A program made the position numbers and the translations under genes. The notes beneath the pieces are model-generated. The model ran no database searches. It saw nothing but the letters and a program-made list of their open reading frames with translations, and was not told where the DNA came from. This document shows positions 36,495 through 43,805 of a stretch of DNA of 64,000 nt, piece after piece. Numbering within the stretch: the first letter of the stretch is position 1; every line of letters starts with the position of its first letter. The stretch comes from Pantoea latae (lineage in GTDB: Bacteria > Pseudomonadota > Gammaproteobacteria > Enterobacterales > Enterobacteriaceae). The DNA is taken from assembly GCF_002077695.1 (NCBI RefSeq), contig NZ_MWUE01000027.1:62001-126000 (forward strand). The letters run 5' to 3'.

Positions 36495-37682
36495 ATGTCA
36501 CAACACACGCTTTCCGCTGACTGCTGCATCGTCGGCGGCGGCCCGGCGGGGCTGATGACCGCATATCTGCTGGCGCGCGCGGGCCTGCAGGTGGTGGTCA
36601 TTGAAAAACACGCCGATTTCCTGCGCGATTTTCGCGGCGACACCATTCACCCCTCGACGCTGGAGGTGATGCACCATCTTGGCCTGCTGGAGAAGCTGCT
36701 GGCGCTGCCGCATCAGCGCGCGGAGACGCTGAAGGCGGAGATGGGCGGCGAAGAGGTGACGATGGCGGACTTCTCGCGGCTGCCGGTGCGCTGCCGCTTT
36801 ATCGCCTTTATGCCGCAGTGGGACTTTCTGAACTTTCTGGCGGGCGAATGCGCCGCCTTTCCCGGCTTTACGCTGCTGACCTCGACCGCGCTCAGCGAGC
36901 TAATCGTCGAACAGGATCGGGTGTGCGGCGTCACAGCATTGCGCGACGGCGAGCCGCTGACCATCCGCGCTCAGCTGGTGATCGGCGCGGACGGACGCCA
37001 TTCGGCGGTCAGGGCGCAGGCGGGGCTGACCAGCCGGTCGTTTGGCGCGCCGCGCGACGTCATCTGGTTCCGTCTCGACAAGCAGCCGGACGATCCCGTG
37101 ATGGGCAGCGGCCATGCCGGGCCGCGCCAGAACTTTATCGTTATCGATCGCGGCGACTACTGGCAGTGCGGCTTCACCATCGAGAAAGGGGAGTTTGAGG
37201 CGCTGCAGCGCAGCGGGCTGGCGGCGCTGAAGCAGCGCATCGCCGCTGTGGCGCCGTTCAGCGCCGCGCGGCTGGAGGCGATCGACGACTGGTCGCAGAT
37301 CCGGCTGCTGCTGATTCGCATCGACCGGCTGGAGAAGTGGATGAAGCCGGGGCTGCTCTGCATTGGCGATGCGGCGCACGCGATGTCGCCCATCGGCGGG
37401 GTTGGCGTCAATCTGGCGATCCAGGACGCGGTGGCCGCCGCCAACCTGCTGACGCCGTCGCTGCGGCGCGGCAGGGTCACGCTGCGCGATCTGGCGCGGG
37501 TGCAGAAACGGCGCCAGTTTCCCACCGTCGCCACCCAGTTTTTGCAGATTAAAATGAGCCGCAAAAAGGCGGGAGGCAGCGGTAAAAACCCGATGCCGGG
37601 CATGCTGCGCAAGTGGCCGTTTTTGCGCTTTGTCTTTGGCCGCCTGCTCGGCATCGGCTTTCGCATGGAAACGCCGCGCTGA
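36495..37682 (+). CDS. FAD-dependent monooxygenase-like oxidoreductase
   Basis: A 395-residue flavoprotein of the p-hydroxybenzoate hydroxylase type. It has the Rossmann motif GGGPAG at about 15-20, Glu-Lys after the second strand (VVVIEKHADFLRD), the DG motif (VIGADGRHSAVR) and GDAAHAMSPIGGVGVNLAIQDA. The start at 36495 is set by GAGGAG just upstream; the longer open frame to 36309 crosses the SDR promoter. The substrate is unknown. The MHS transporter follows 65 bases later, possibly in the same unit. Confidence 0.85.
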   Translation: MSQHTLSADCCIVGGGPAGLMTAYLLARAGLQVVVIEKHADFLRDFRGDTIHPSTLEVMHHLGLLEKLLALPHQRAETLKAEMGGEEVTMADFSRLPVRCRFIAFMPQWDFLNFLAGECAAFPGFTLLTSTALSELIVEQDRVCGVTALRDGEPLTIRAQLVIGADGRHSAVRAQAGLTSRSFGAPRDVIWFRLDKQPDDPVMGSGHAGPRQNFIVIDRGDYWQCGFTIEKGEFEALQRSGLAALKQRIAAVAPFSAARLEAIDDWSQIRLLLIRIDRLEKWMKPGLLCIGDAAHAMSPIGGVGVNLAIQDAVAAANLLTPSLRRGRVTLRDLARVQKRRQFPTVATQFLQIKMSRKKAGGSGKNPMPGMLRKWPFLRFVFGRLLGIGFRMETPR

Positions 37683-37747
37683 GGTGAGACGCACGGCGCG
37701 CGCCTATACTTGACCCCATTGAGCGGCCCGTTATTAAGGATACCTCT

Positions 37748-39028
37748 GTGGAAAACCCTCAGCTGCTGGCGCAGCGCCAGCGCCGCGCGCTGGTTGCCGG
37801 ATCGGTCGGCAACTTTATCGAGTGGTACGAGTTTGCCGTCTACGGCTTTCTCGCCACGCTGATCGCCCAGAACTTTTTTCAGCTGCAGGGCGCCTCGGCG
37901 CTCAGCAGCCTGATCCTGACCTACGCCTCGTTCGCCATCGCCTTCTTTTTTCGTCCGCTCGGCGCGGTGATTTTCGGCCGCATCGGTGACCGCATCGGCC
38001 GCAAGCCGACGCTGATCGCCGTGCTGCTGCTGATGACGCTGGCGACCACGCTAATCGGGCTGGTGCCGACCAGCGCCGCGCTGGGCGTCGCCGCGCCGCT
38101 GATCCTCACCGGGCTGCGTATTCTGCAGGGCCTGTTCGCGGGCGGCGAATATGGCGGCGCGGTGTCGCTGATGACCGAGTTCGCGCCACCGGGCAGACGC
38201 GGGCTCTACGGCGCGTGGCAATCCTTTACCGTGGCGCTGGGGCTGCTGGCGGGCGCGGGCGTGGTGGCGCTGCTCTCGGCGCAGCTGAGCGGTGAGGCGA
38301 TGCTGGCGTGGGGCTGGCGCGTGCCTTTTCTGCTGGCGCTGCCGCTCGGGCTGATTGCGCTCTGGCTGCGGCTGAGCATGGAGGAGACGCCGAGCTTTAT
38401 GCGCCAGCGTCAGCAGCCGCGGCCGCGCGCCGACGCCGCGCAGACGGTGAAGATTATCCTGCTGGCGATCGCGCGCGTGATGCTCTGGTCGGCGGCGGGC
38501 TATACCTATTTAGTGATCATGCCGACCTATTTGCAGTCGGCGCTGCACACCGGCTTTAACCAGGCGCTGCTGATTGCGGTGATCTCTAACCTCGGCTTTG
38601 CCGCCGCCATCCTGCCTGCGGGCTGGCTCAGCGATCGCCTCGGACGCCGCTGCGTGATGCTGGTCGCCAGCGTGCTGCTGCTGCTGCTGGCGTTCCCGCT
38701 GCTAAAAATTTTGCAGGCTGAAGCGACTTCGCTGGCGGTCAGCGCGCTGGTGGTGTTTATCGCGGGCGCTCTCGTGGGGATGCTGGCGGGGCCCGGCCCG
38801 GCGATGCTGGCGGAGATGTTCCCCACCCACGTGCGCTACACCGGGCTGGGGTTGGCCTATTCGCTGTCGAATGCGCTGTTCTCTGGCTGCGCGGGGCTGA
38901 TTATCACCGGCCTGATGAAGCAGACCGGCAATCTGGATATCCCCGCCTGGTATGTGATGGCGACGGCGCTGGTCACCATTCCGGCGCTGATGACGCTGGA
39001 GAAAGGCGTGGCGCAGCAGCGGCTCTAG
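37748..39028 (+). CDS. MFS transporter, metabolite:H+ symporter (ProP-like) family
   Basis: A 426-residue, 12-span transporter that starts at GTG with AAGGA upstream. The GNFIEWYEFAVYGFLA start, FFRPLGAVIFGRIGDRIGRK loop and LQGLFAGGEYGGAVSLMTEFAP stretch are hallmarks of the metabolite:H+ symporter group (ProP, KgtP, ShiA). The substrate is probably a small carboxylate or a zwitterion, but it cannot be set from sequence. It follows the FAD enzyme on the same strand. Confidence 0.88.
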   Translation: MENPQLLAQRQRRALVAGSVGNFIEWYEFAVYGFLATLIAQNFFQLQGASALSSLILTYASFAIAFFFRPLGAVIFGRIGDRIGRKPTLIAVLLLMTLATTLIGLVPTSAALGVAAPLILTGLRILQGLFAGGEYGGAVSLMTEFAPPGRRGLYGAWQSFTVALGLLAGAGVVALLSAQLSGEAMLAWGWRVPFLLALPLGLIALWLRLSMEETPSFMRQRQQPRPRADAAQTVKIILLAIARVMLWSAAGYTYLVIMPTYLQSALHTGFNQALLIAVISNLGFAAAILPAGWLSDRLGRRCVMLVASVLLLLLAFPLLKILQAEATSLAVSALVVFIAGALVGMLAGPGPAMLAEMFPTHVRYTGLGLAYSLSNALFSGCAGLIITGLMKQTGNLDIPAWYVMATALVTIPALMTLEKGVAQQRL

Positions 39029-39034
39029 CCGCCG

Positions 39035-39385
39035 CTACATCAGCGCAATGCCAAAACGCTTTAACAGCAAGGCCCACAGCGCAAAGAGCACGACGGTGAG
39101 CAGGCAGGAGAGGCCCAGCGTCGGCCAGAAGCCGGTGCGCTGGTAGAGAAACGGAAACAGAATAAACATTGGCAGCGTCGGCACCACATACCAGAAGGTG
39201 TACCAGGCGTGGGCGGCGATCTTCTCCTGCGCCTGGCCTTCGAGTTTCATCCAGATCAGTACCAGCACGGTCACCAGCGGCAGGGCCGCCAGCAGGCCGC
39301 CAAGGCGATCGCTGCGCTTCGCGGTTTCGGAAATCAGCACCACCATAAAGGCGGTGATCGCATATTTTGAGATAAGCCAGAGCAT
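39035..39385 (-). CDS. DUF3147-family inner-membrane protein
   Basis: A 116-residue, very hydrophobic protein with four predicted membrane spans (YAITAFMVVLISETAKR, LLAALPLVTVLVLIW, WYVVPTLPMFILFPF, LGLSCLLTVVLFALWALLL). It resembles DUF3147 proteins, of unknown function. It lies 19 bases downstream of the RcnR-like regulator on the same strand and so is its likely target; a role in metal or formaldehyde tolerance would be inference. Confidence 0.8.
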   Translation of the reverse strand: MLWLISKYAITAFMVVLISETAKRSDRLGGLLAALPLVTVLVLIWMKLEGQAQEKIAAHAWYTFWYVVPTLPMFILFPFLYQRTGFWPTLGLSCLLTVVLFALWALLLKRFGIALM

Positions 39386-39404
39386 GTTTTTCTCTCAGAG
39401 GGGG

Positions 39405-39680
39405 CTATTTCAGGTAGGAGCGGATCACCGCGACAATCGCTTCCATATCGTCGCTGCGCGCCTGCGGCGTGGTCTCTTCATTCATCAGATGCTCGCGGAT
39501 ATGGCCCTCCAGCAGCTCGCTCATCAGCCCGTTAACGGCGCCGCGCACTGCTGCTACCTGCTGCAGCACCTTCAGACACTCTTCACCTGACGTCAGCGCT
39601 GTTTCCAGCGAGGCCGCCTGGCCTTTGATGCGGCGTACGCGGGTCAGCAGGCTTTTTTGGTTTTTCAGGGTATGTCCCAT
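39405..39680 (-). CDS. RcnR/CsoR-family metal-sensing repressor
   Basis: A 91-residue all-helical repressor of the FrmR/RcnR/CsoR family. Positions for metal binding read His3, Cys35, His60 and His64, the set that binds Ni(II)/Co(II) in E. coli RcnR. FrmR-type formaldehyde sensors instead start with Pro at position 2, which is Gly here. The overall sequence (LLTRVRRIKGQ, VAAVRGAVNGLM) is intermediate between the two. A dyad with a central G tract lies 22 bases upstream of the start. No rcnA efflux gene is adjacent. Confidence 0.88.
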   Translation of the reverse strand: MGHTLKNQKSLLTRVRRIKGQAASLETALTSGEECLKVLQQVAAVRGAVNGLMSELLEGHIREHLMNEETTPQARSDDMEAIVAVIRSYLK

Positions 39681-39701
39681 TCCAGATCTCCCGTTGATCG
39701 T

Positions 39702-39721
39702 TACTATACTGGGGTATAGTA
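39702..39721. promoter_or_regulatory. CsoR/RcnR-family operator
   Basis: TACTATAC-TGGG-GTATAGTA is an 8-bp perfect inverted repeat around a G-rich centre, the typical A/T-flanked G-tract operator of this repressor family. It lies upstream of the RcnR-like gene and so implies autorepression of the gene and of the DUF3147 gene. Confidence 0.75.
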
Positions 39722-39782
39722 TATAGGCGTAAATTCTACGGCCTTACGGGGCGGTTTGCAACTCACTCACTGGAGGTGTGGT

Positions 39783-39965
39783 ATGGCGGTAAAATCGCCC
39801 TGTATTGATTTATGCGTGTTTGACGGGAAAACAGGCTGGTGCGAGGGATGCGGGCGCAGCCGGGAAGAGGCACAGACGTGGCGAAAGCTGACGCCTTATC
39901 GGCAAAAAGCGATAGCGCGTGCGCTGGCAGGACGGATGACGATATTGCAGAAGGCGCAGAAGTAG
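39783..39965 (+). CDS. DUF1289 family protein
   Basis: A 60-residue protein with the family's four cysteines: CIDLCVF and WCEGCGR, then EEAQTWRKLTPYRQKAI. These probably bind zinc or iron; the function is unknown (E. coli YdhL type). GGAGG lies upstream of the ATG at 39783. It is divergent from the RcnR-like gene and may feel the same operator. Confidence 0.85.
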   Translation: MAVKSPCIDLCVFDGKTGWCEGCGRSREEAQTWRKLTPYRQKAIARALAGRMTILQKAQK

Positions 39966-39976
39966 CAGAAAGAGAA

Positions 39977-40021
39977 GGGAAGGGACGGCTGCCCCTTCCC
40001 GGCCTCTCGCGTCACGCGAGA
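39977..40021. terminator. Two hairpins between convergent genes
   Basis: GGGAAGGG/CCCTTCCC (39977-40000) and TCTCGCG/CGCGAGA (40005-40021) are perfect stems between the DUF1289 gene and the convergent CsbD/YqjD-type gene. Neither has a T run. Confidence 0.5.
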
Positions 40022-40033
40022 AGGCGCGCTGGG

Positions 40034-40282
40034 TTATTTACGGCCCAGCAGGAAACCGATAAAGACGCCGACGCCCGCCGCCACGGCCAGACCGGCCAGC
40101 GGATTGGACTGAACCTGGTCTTTAATGCAGTCAGCCGCGTCGCGCGCAGCATAGGACGCCTGGTTGGAATAACGGCGCGCTGCGCCGCGAACGCGATGAC
40201 GCGGAGAATCGGTGGCTTCGCCCCATTGCTGCTCAGCGGCACCGGCAACTTCTTTTACGGTATCTTCGATTTTTCCTGACAT
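40034..40282 (-). CDS. Small CsbD/YqjD-type membrane-anchored stress protein
   Basis: An 82-residue protein. The start (GKIEDTVKEVAGAAEQQWGEATD) looks like CsbD stress proteins; the end (SNPLAGLAVAAGVGVFIGFLLGRK) is the C-terminal membrane anchor of the ElaB/YgaM/YqjD group, which tethers inactive ribosomes to the inner membrane in stationary phase. The ATG at 40282 has AAAGGAGA in front. A stationary-phase role is inference from the family. Confidence 0.8.
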   Translation of the reverse strand: MSGKIEDTVKEVAGAAEQQWGEATDSPRHRVRGAARRYSNQASYAARDAADCIKDQVQSNPLAGLAVAAGVGVFIGFLLGRK

Positions 40283-40371
40283 AGTTCGTCTCCTTTGGGT
40301 TAGCACTCACTAAAGCGTAGCAAAGCCCGACGGTTATGCTGGATGCTTACGCTTTTGTTACGTTTTTCTGC

Positions 40372-40536
40372 TCAGGATTGCGGCTGACCGACCGGGCCGC
40401 TGCCGCCCGGCGCGCCTGGCGGTTGTTGCCCGCTGGGCGCGTGTGGCGGCGCTGGCGCGTCATGTGGACGCGGCGCGCAGGCCGTCGCGGCGACCGCGCC
40501 CATCCCGAGTAAAAAAATCATTACCAGCTGTTTCAT
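40372..40536 (-). CDS. Small proline-rich probable lipoprotein
   Basis: A 54-residue product (MKQLVMIFLLGMGAVAATACAPRP...). The first 20 residues form a lipoprotein-type signal with Cys20 in ATAC, and the rest is Pro/Gly/Ala-rich (APAPPHAPSGQQPPGAPGGSG). A GGGAGA ribosome-binding site lies before the ATG. It lies upstream of the CsbD/YqjD-type gene on the same strand. The function is unknown. Confidence 0.6.
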   Translation of the reverse strand: MKQLVMIFLLGMGAVAATACAPRPHDAPAPPHAPSGQQPPGAPGGSGPVGQPQS

Positions 40537-40572
40537 CTGCGTCTCCCGGTTGAATAAAAAGGGTTAATCCGT

Positions 40573-41262
40573 TCAGGTGCGCCGCGTTTCCAGCGCCAGC
40601 GACCAGACGTTGCGACCGCACTCCGGGCAGTCGAGCTGGTCGCCGGCGCGCAGCGGTTGCGTCAGGCCGCAGCGGTTGCAGGCGTAGCGGCCGTCATGGG
40701 GGATCAGGGTAAAGCAGGGGCGATGTTCTGCCGGCAACACCGAAAGGCCCGGCACCACATCCTCGTTTTTATAGAAGTAGAGGCTAAGCTGCCCATCCAC
40801 TTCCACCAGGCCGAGGCGGATCTGACCGAGGTGCTCCGCGCCGTCCTGTCGCAGCTCCATCAGGAATTCATCCTCGGAAATATTGAGCTTGTCGAGGTTG
40901 GCCGCGACATATTTGCCATGAGAAATCAGCGTGACGACGTCGCCCTCAATCAGCTTCGACAGCGCAGGCGAGTGGGACATCGCCCAGGTGGTCAGGCGAT
41001 AGAGCAGCAGCAGCACCACAAACACCATGATCACCGGCAGAACCGGCACGTCGTCATAAAAGGTCACGTCGCCGGAGGCAGAGCCCAGCGTCAGTATGAT
41101 CACCACTTCAAACAGCGACAGCTGCTGTACGCCGCGTCTGCCGGAGATTTTGAGGAAAATAAACACCACGCTGTAGGCGATAAACACGCGGATGATCACT
41201 TCAAACAGAAAGGTGTAGGGCTGGTCGTTAATCAGAAACTTATGCAGGTCGAAGTCTGCCAT
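40573..41262 (-). CDS. DUF421 (YetF/YcaP-type) membrane protein with zinc ribbon
   Basis: A 229-residue protein with three membrane spans (LFEVIIRVFIAYSVVFIFL, VVIILTLGSAS, VLPVIMVFVVLLLLY), a YetF-like cytoplasmic domain (KLIEGDVVTLISHGKYV..., NISEDEFLMELRQDG) and a C-terminal zinc ribbon CNRCG...CPECG. The domain occurs in stress or spore-associated membrane proteins of unclear function; the added zinc ribbon is notable. It precedes the small lipoprotein gene on the same strand. Confidence 0.8.
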   Translation of the reverse strand: MADFDLHKFLINDQPYTFLFEVIIRVFIAYSVVFIFLKISGRRGVQQLSLFEVVIILTLGSASGDVTFYDDVPVLPVIMVFVVLLLLYRLTTWAMSHSPALSKLIEGDVVTLISHGKYVAANLDKLNISEDEFLMELRQDGAEHLGQIRLGLVEVDGQLSLYFYKNEDVVPGLSVLPAEHRPCFTLIPHDGRYACNRCGLTQPLRAGDQLDCPECGRNVWSLALETRRT

Positions 41263-41317
41263 TTTTTCTCCTGTTTGCTCGCCTGGCGGTGCGGCCTGGC
41301 TCCATTGATAAACAGAC

Positions 41318-42001
41318 TTAGCGCAACGGTTTAATCAGCGTCGCCAGCTGGCGCAGGTCGCTGACCACATAGTCAGGCGCGGGCGCCAGCGGGTAGAGCG
41401 CCTGACCCTTGCGGGCGATAAATGCCGTGTGCATGCCCGCCCGTTTGGCGCCGCCCACATCCCAGCCGTGCGCCGCCACCATCAGCGATTGCGCGGCGGG
41501 CTGGCCCATCTCGCTCATGGCCCACTGATAGACGCGCAGATCCGGCTTGTAGCGTTGCGGCTGCTCCACGCTAAGCACCCGGCTGAAAAAGGGCCGCAGC
41601 GCGGTGGCGTCAAGCTGTTCTTCTGCCAGCGCCGCCGAGGAGTTGGTGAGCGCCACCAGGGTATAGCCCATGTTGCGCAGGGCAGAGAGGCCGTCAGCGG
41701 CGTCGGAATGGGCCGGCATCGCCGCCAGCGTCTCAGCAACCGAGCGGCCATCGTCGCGCAGGGTGATGCCGTAGCGTTCAGCCGTCATCTGCAGCACCGC
41801 TTCCGCAATCTCGCCGAAGCTGTGCCAGCTGCCGGTCGCCGACTCCACCAGCGAGTAGTGCAAAAGGGACGTAAACCAGCCTTCGGCGAGATCCGGCCGG
41901 TTGTCGAGCCGTCGCGCCAGATAAGCTTTGAGTTCTGTGGTGTCCAGCAGGGTTTCGTTAACGTCAAAGAAGATTACTGCACTGTGTTGACCGCCTGTCA
42001 T
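41318..42001 (-). CDS. HAD-superfamily hydrolase, haloacid dehalogenase type II
   Basis: A 227-residue HAD enzyme. The nucleophile Asp is in IFFDVNETLLD, the second motif Thr/Ser in VALTNSS, the lysine in RYKPDLRVYQ and the last acid in VAAHGWDVGGAKRAG. The layout is that of (S)-2-haloacid dehalogenases, though activity on haloacids is not certain. The start at 42001 is set by GGAGGCGAG; a longer open frame to 42058 lacks support. Confidence 0.82.
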   Translation of the reverse strand: MTGGQHSAVIFFDVNETLLDTTELKAYLARRLDNRPDLAEGWFTSLLHYSLVESATGSWHSFGEIAEAVLQMTAERYGITLRDDGRSVAETLAAMPAHSDAADGLSALRNMGYTLVALTNSSAALAEEQLDATALRPFFSRVLSVEQPQRYKPDLRVYQWAMSEMGQPAAQSLMVAAHGWDVGGAKRAGMHTAFIARKGQALYPLAPAPDYVVSDLRQLATLIKPLR

Positions 42002-42117
42002 CTCGCCTCCGCTCTCAAGAGTTTGTTTAAGGGTAGAAGGCGCGGTGCGTTCGCTCAACCAGGCGGGCGAGAAGAGGAGGCGCGTTAGCCATACAGGCCG
42101 TCGCGCCCCGGTGCGGG

Positions 42118-43533
42118 TCAGGCGTTTTCGGAGGAGCGCACGGCGTAGACGCGTGCTTTCTGCTGCTGCTGTTTTTTACGCGGCATCAGCAGGCTGGCGA
42201 TGATAATCACCAGCGTCAGGGCGCCGGTCGCCAGCAGTTCGCTCTGATGCTGCGCGTTGAACAGCATGCACACCAGCACGGTAAGGATAAACAGAATGGT
42301 CAGCCAGGTGAGGCCAGGGAACAGCCACATGCGGTAGCTCAGGGTTTCGCCCGCTTTTTCGCGTTTCTTGCGCAGCACCAGATGCGAGACGGCGATCACC
42401 AGATAAACCAGCAGCGCAATGGCGCCAGAGCTTGCCAGCAAAAACTCAAACACCACGCTCGGCGCCAGATAGTTCGCCACCACCGCGACAAAGGCGGTCG
42501 CCGTTGAGAGCAGCACCGCAATCCAGGGCGTGCCGCTGCGCGTGGTGCGTGACGCCGCCGCCGGCGCATCTTTACGACGCGACAACGAGTAGAGCATGCG
42601 TGAAGAGGTATAGAGCGCTGAATTGAGACAGCTACAGACGGCGATCAACACCACCACGTCGACAATCAGTTTGGCGTGCGGGATGTTCATAGCCTGCAGC
42701 ACGGTCTGGTAGGAGCCCTGTTCCCTTAGCCCAGGCGCGTTCCAGGGCACCAGCGCGACCACGAAGAAAATCGACAGCAGGTAAAACAGCGCGATACGCC
42801 AGATCACCGAATTGGTCGCCTGGGTAATCTGCTTGCCGGGGTTTTTCGATTCAGCGGCCGCGATAGTAATAATCTCGGTGCCCATAAAGGAGAACATGGT
42901 GGTCAGGATCGCCGCCATCACCTTTTCCATGCCGTTCGGCATAAACCCTTGCGTATCGTAAAGATGCTGCAAACCGCTGGTGCTGCTGTTGGGCATATAG
43001 CCGAGCACGGCGAGGCCGGCGGCGCCTAAAAACAGAATGATCGCCGTGACCTTCAGCAGCGCGAACCAGAATTCAAATTCGCCGTAGTTCTTCACGCTCA
43101 GCAGGTTGGTGGCGGTCAAAATCAGGGTGATGGCGAGGGTAAATTGCCAGATGGCCACCTGCGGGAACCACGCGTGCAGGATGGTGCCCGCCGCGTTCGC
43201 CTCCAGCGGAATAACCAGCACCCAGAACCACCAGTAAAGCCAGCCAATGGTGAAGCCCGCCCAGCGGCCCAGCGCGTGGTCGGCATAGGTAGAGAAAGAG
43301 CCGGAATCGGGCAGCGAGACTGCCATTTCCGCCAGCATACGCATAATCAGCACCACCAGCGCGCCAGCGGCGGCGTAGGCGATCAGTACCGCCGGGCCCG
43401 CTTCGGCAATGGCGTGGCCGGACCCCACAAACAGGCCGGCGCCAATCACGCCCGCAATAGAGAGCATGCGCACATGGCGCGGCTTGAGGTTTTGGGCCAG
43501 GGCATCTTCATTCGACGTCTGCATACTCGTCAT
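42118..43533 (-). CDS. gabP: GabP-like gamma-aminobutyrate permease (APC superfamily)
   Basis: A 471-residue, 12-span amino acid permease very like E. coli GabP: IAGVIGAGLFVGSG, IMRMLAEMAV, STYADHALGRWAGFTIGWLYWWFWVLVIPLEAN, SVKNYGEFEFWFALLK and SCLNSALYTSSRMLYSLSRR all align. It should import GABA with protons. I chose the ATG at 43533 (MTSMQTSNED) with GGAG 8 bases upstream; 43539 and 43524 are close alternatives. It is divergent from a MocR regulator that may control it. No gabT or gabD is present here. Confidence 0.88.
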   Translation of the reverse strand: MTSMQTSNEDALAQNLKPRHVRMLSIAGVIGAGLFVGSGHAIAEAGPAVLIAYAAAGALVVLIMRMLAEMAVSLPDSGSFSTYADHALGRWAGFTIGWLYWWFWVLVIPLEANAAGTILHAWFPQVAIWQFTLAITLILTATNLLSVKNYGEFEFWFALLKVTAIILFLGAAGLAVLGYMPNSSTSGLQHLYDTQGFMPNGMEKVMAAILTTMFSFMGTEIITIAAAESKNPGKQITQATNSVIWRIALFYLLSIFFVVALVPWNAPGLREQGSYQTVLQAMNIPHAKLIVDVVVLIAVCSCLNSALYTSSRMLYSLSRRKDAPAAASRTTRSGTPWIAVLLSTATAFVAVVANYLAPSVVFEFLLASSGAIALLVYLVIAVSHLVLRKKREKAGETLSYRMWLFPGLTWLTILFILTVLVCMLFNAQHQSELLATGALTLVIIIASLLMPRKKQQQQKARVYAVRSSENA

Positions 43534-43657
43534 CAACATGTCTCCAGAACGGTTCCCAGGGCGTTTGCGCCCAGGACGAGCAGGGGGGCAGGCGCGCCGC
43601 AGCGAGCCGGAGAGAGTAAGGCCATCAGGGCGTGATGACATACCAGGCGATCGGGTC

Positions 43658-43674
43658 GATGCCGATGCGGCATC
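43658..43674. promoter_or_regulatory. GATGCCG-ATG-CGGCATC dyad in the gabP-mocR spacer
   Basis: A perfect 7-bp inverted repeat lies between the gabP start and the start of the divergent MocR gene. It may be an operator, although MocR/GabR proteins often use direct repeats. Confidence 0.35.
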
Positions 43675-43805
43675 AGACGTTTTTGCGCGTTCATCTTATT
43701 AACCTCGCTGATATGTTTTCTTTACAATTCACGACAAACGCGTCTATTTATGCGCGTCAGGCGCTAAGTTGCCAGAGCCAATTTCAGCAAGGAGGAGGGA
43801 GCCAA

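Noticed and set aside
39405..39680. Formaldehyde sensor FrmR
   Set aside because: There is no Pro2, His3 and His64 match RcnR, and no frmA/frmB genes are adjacent.
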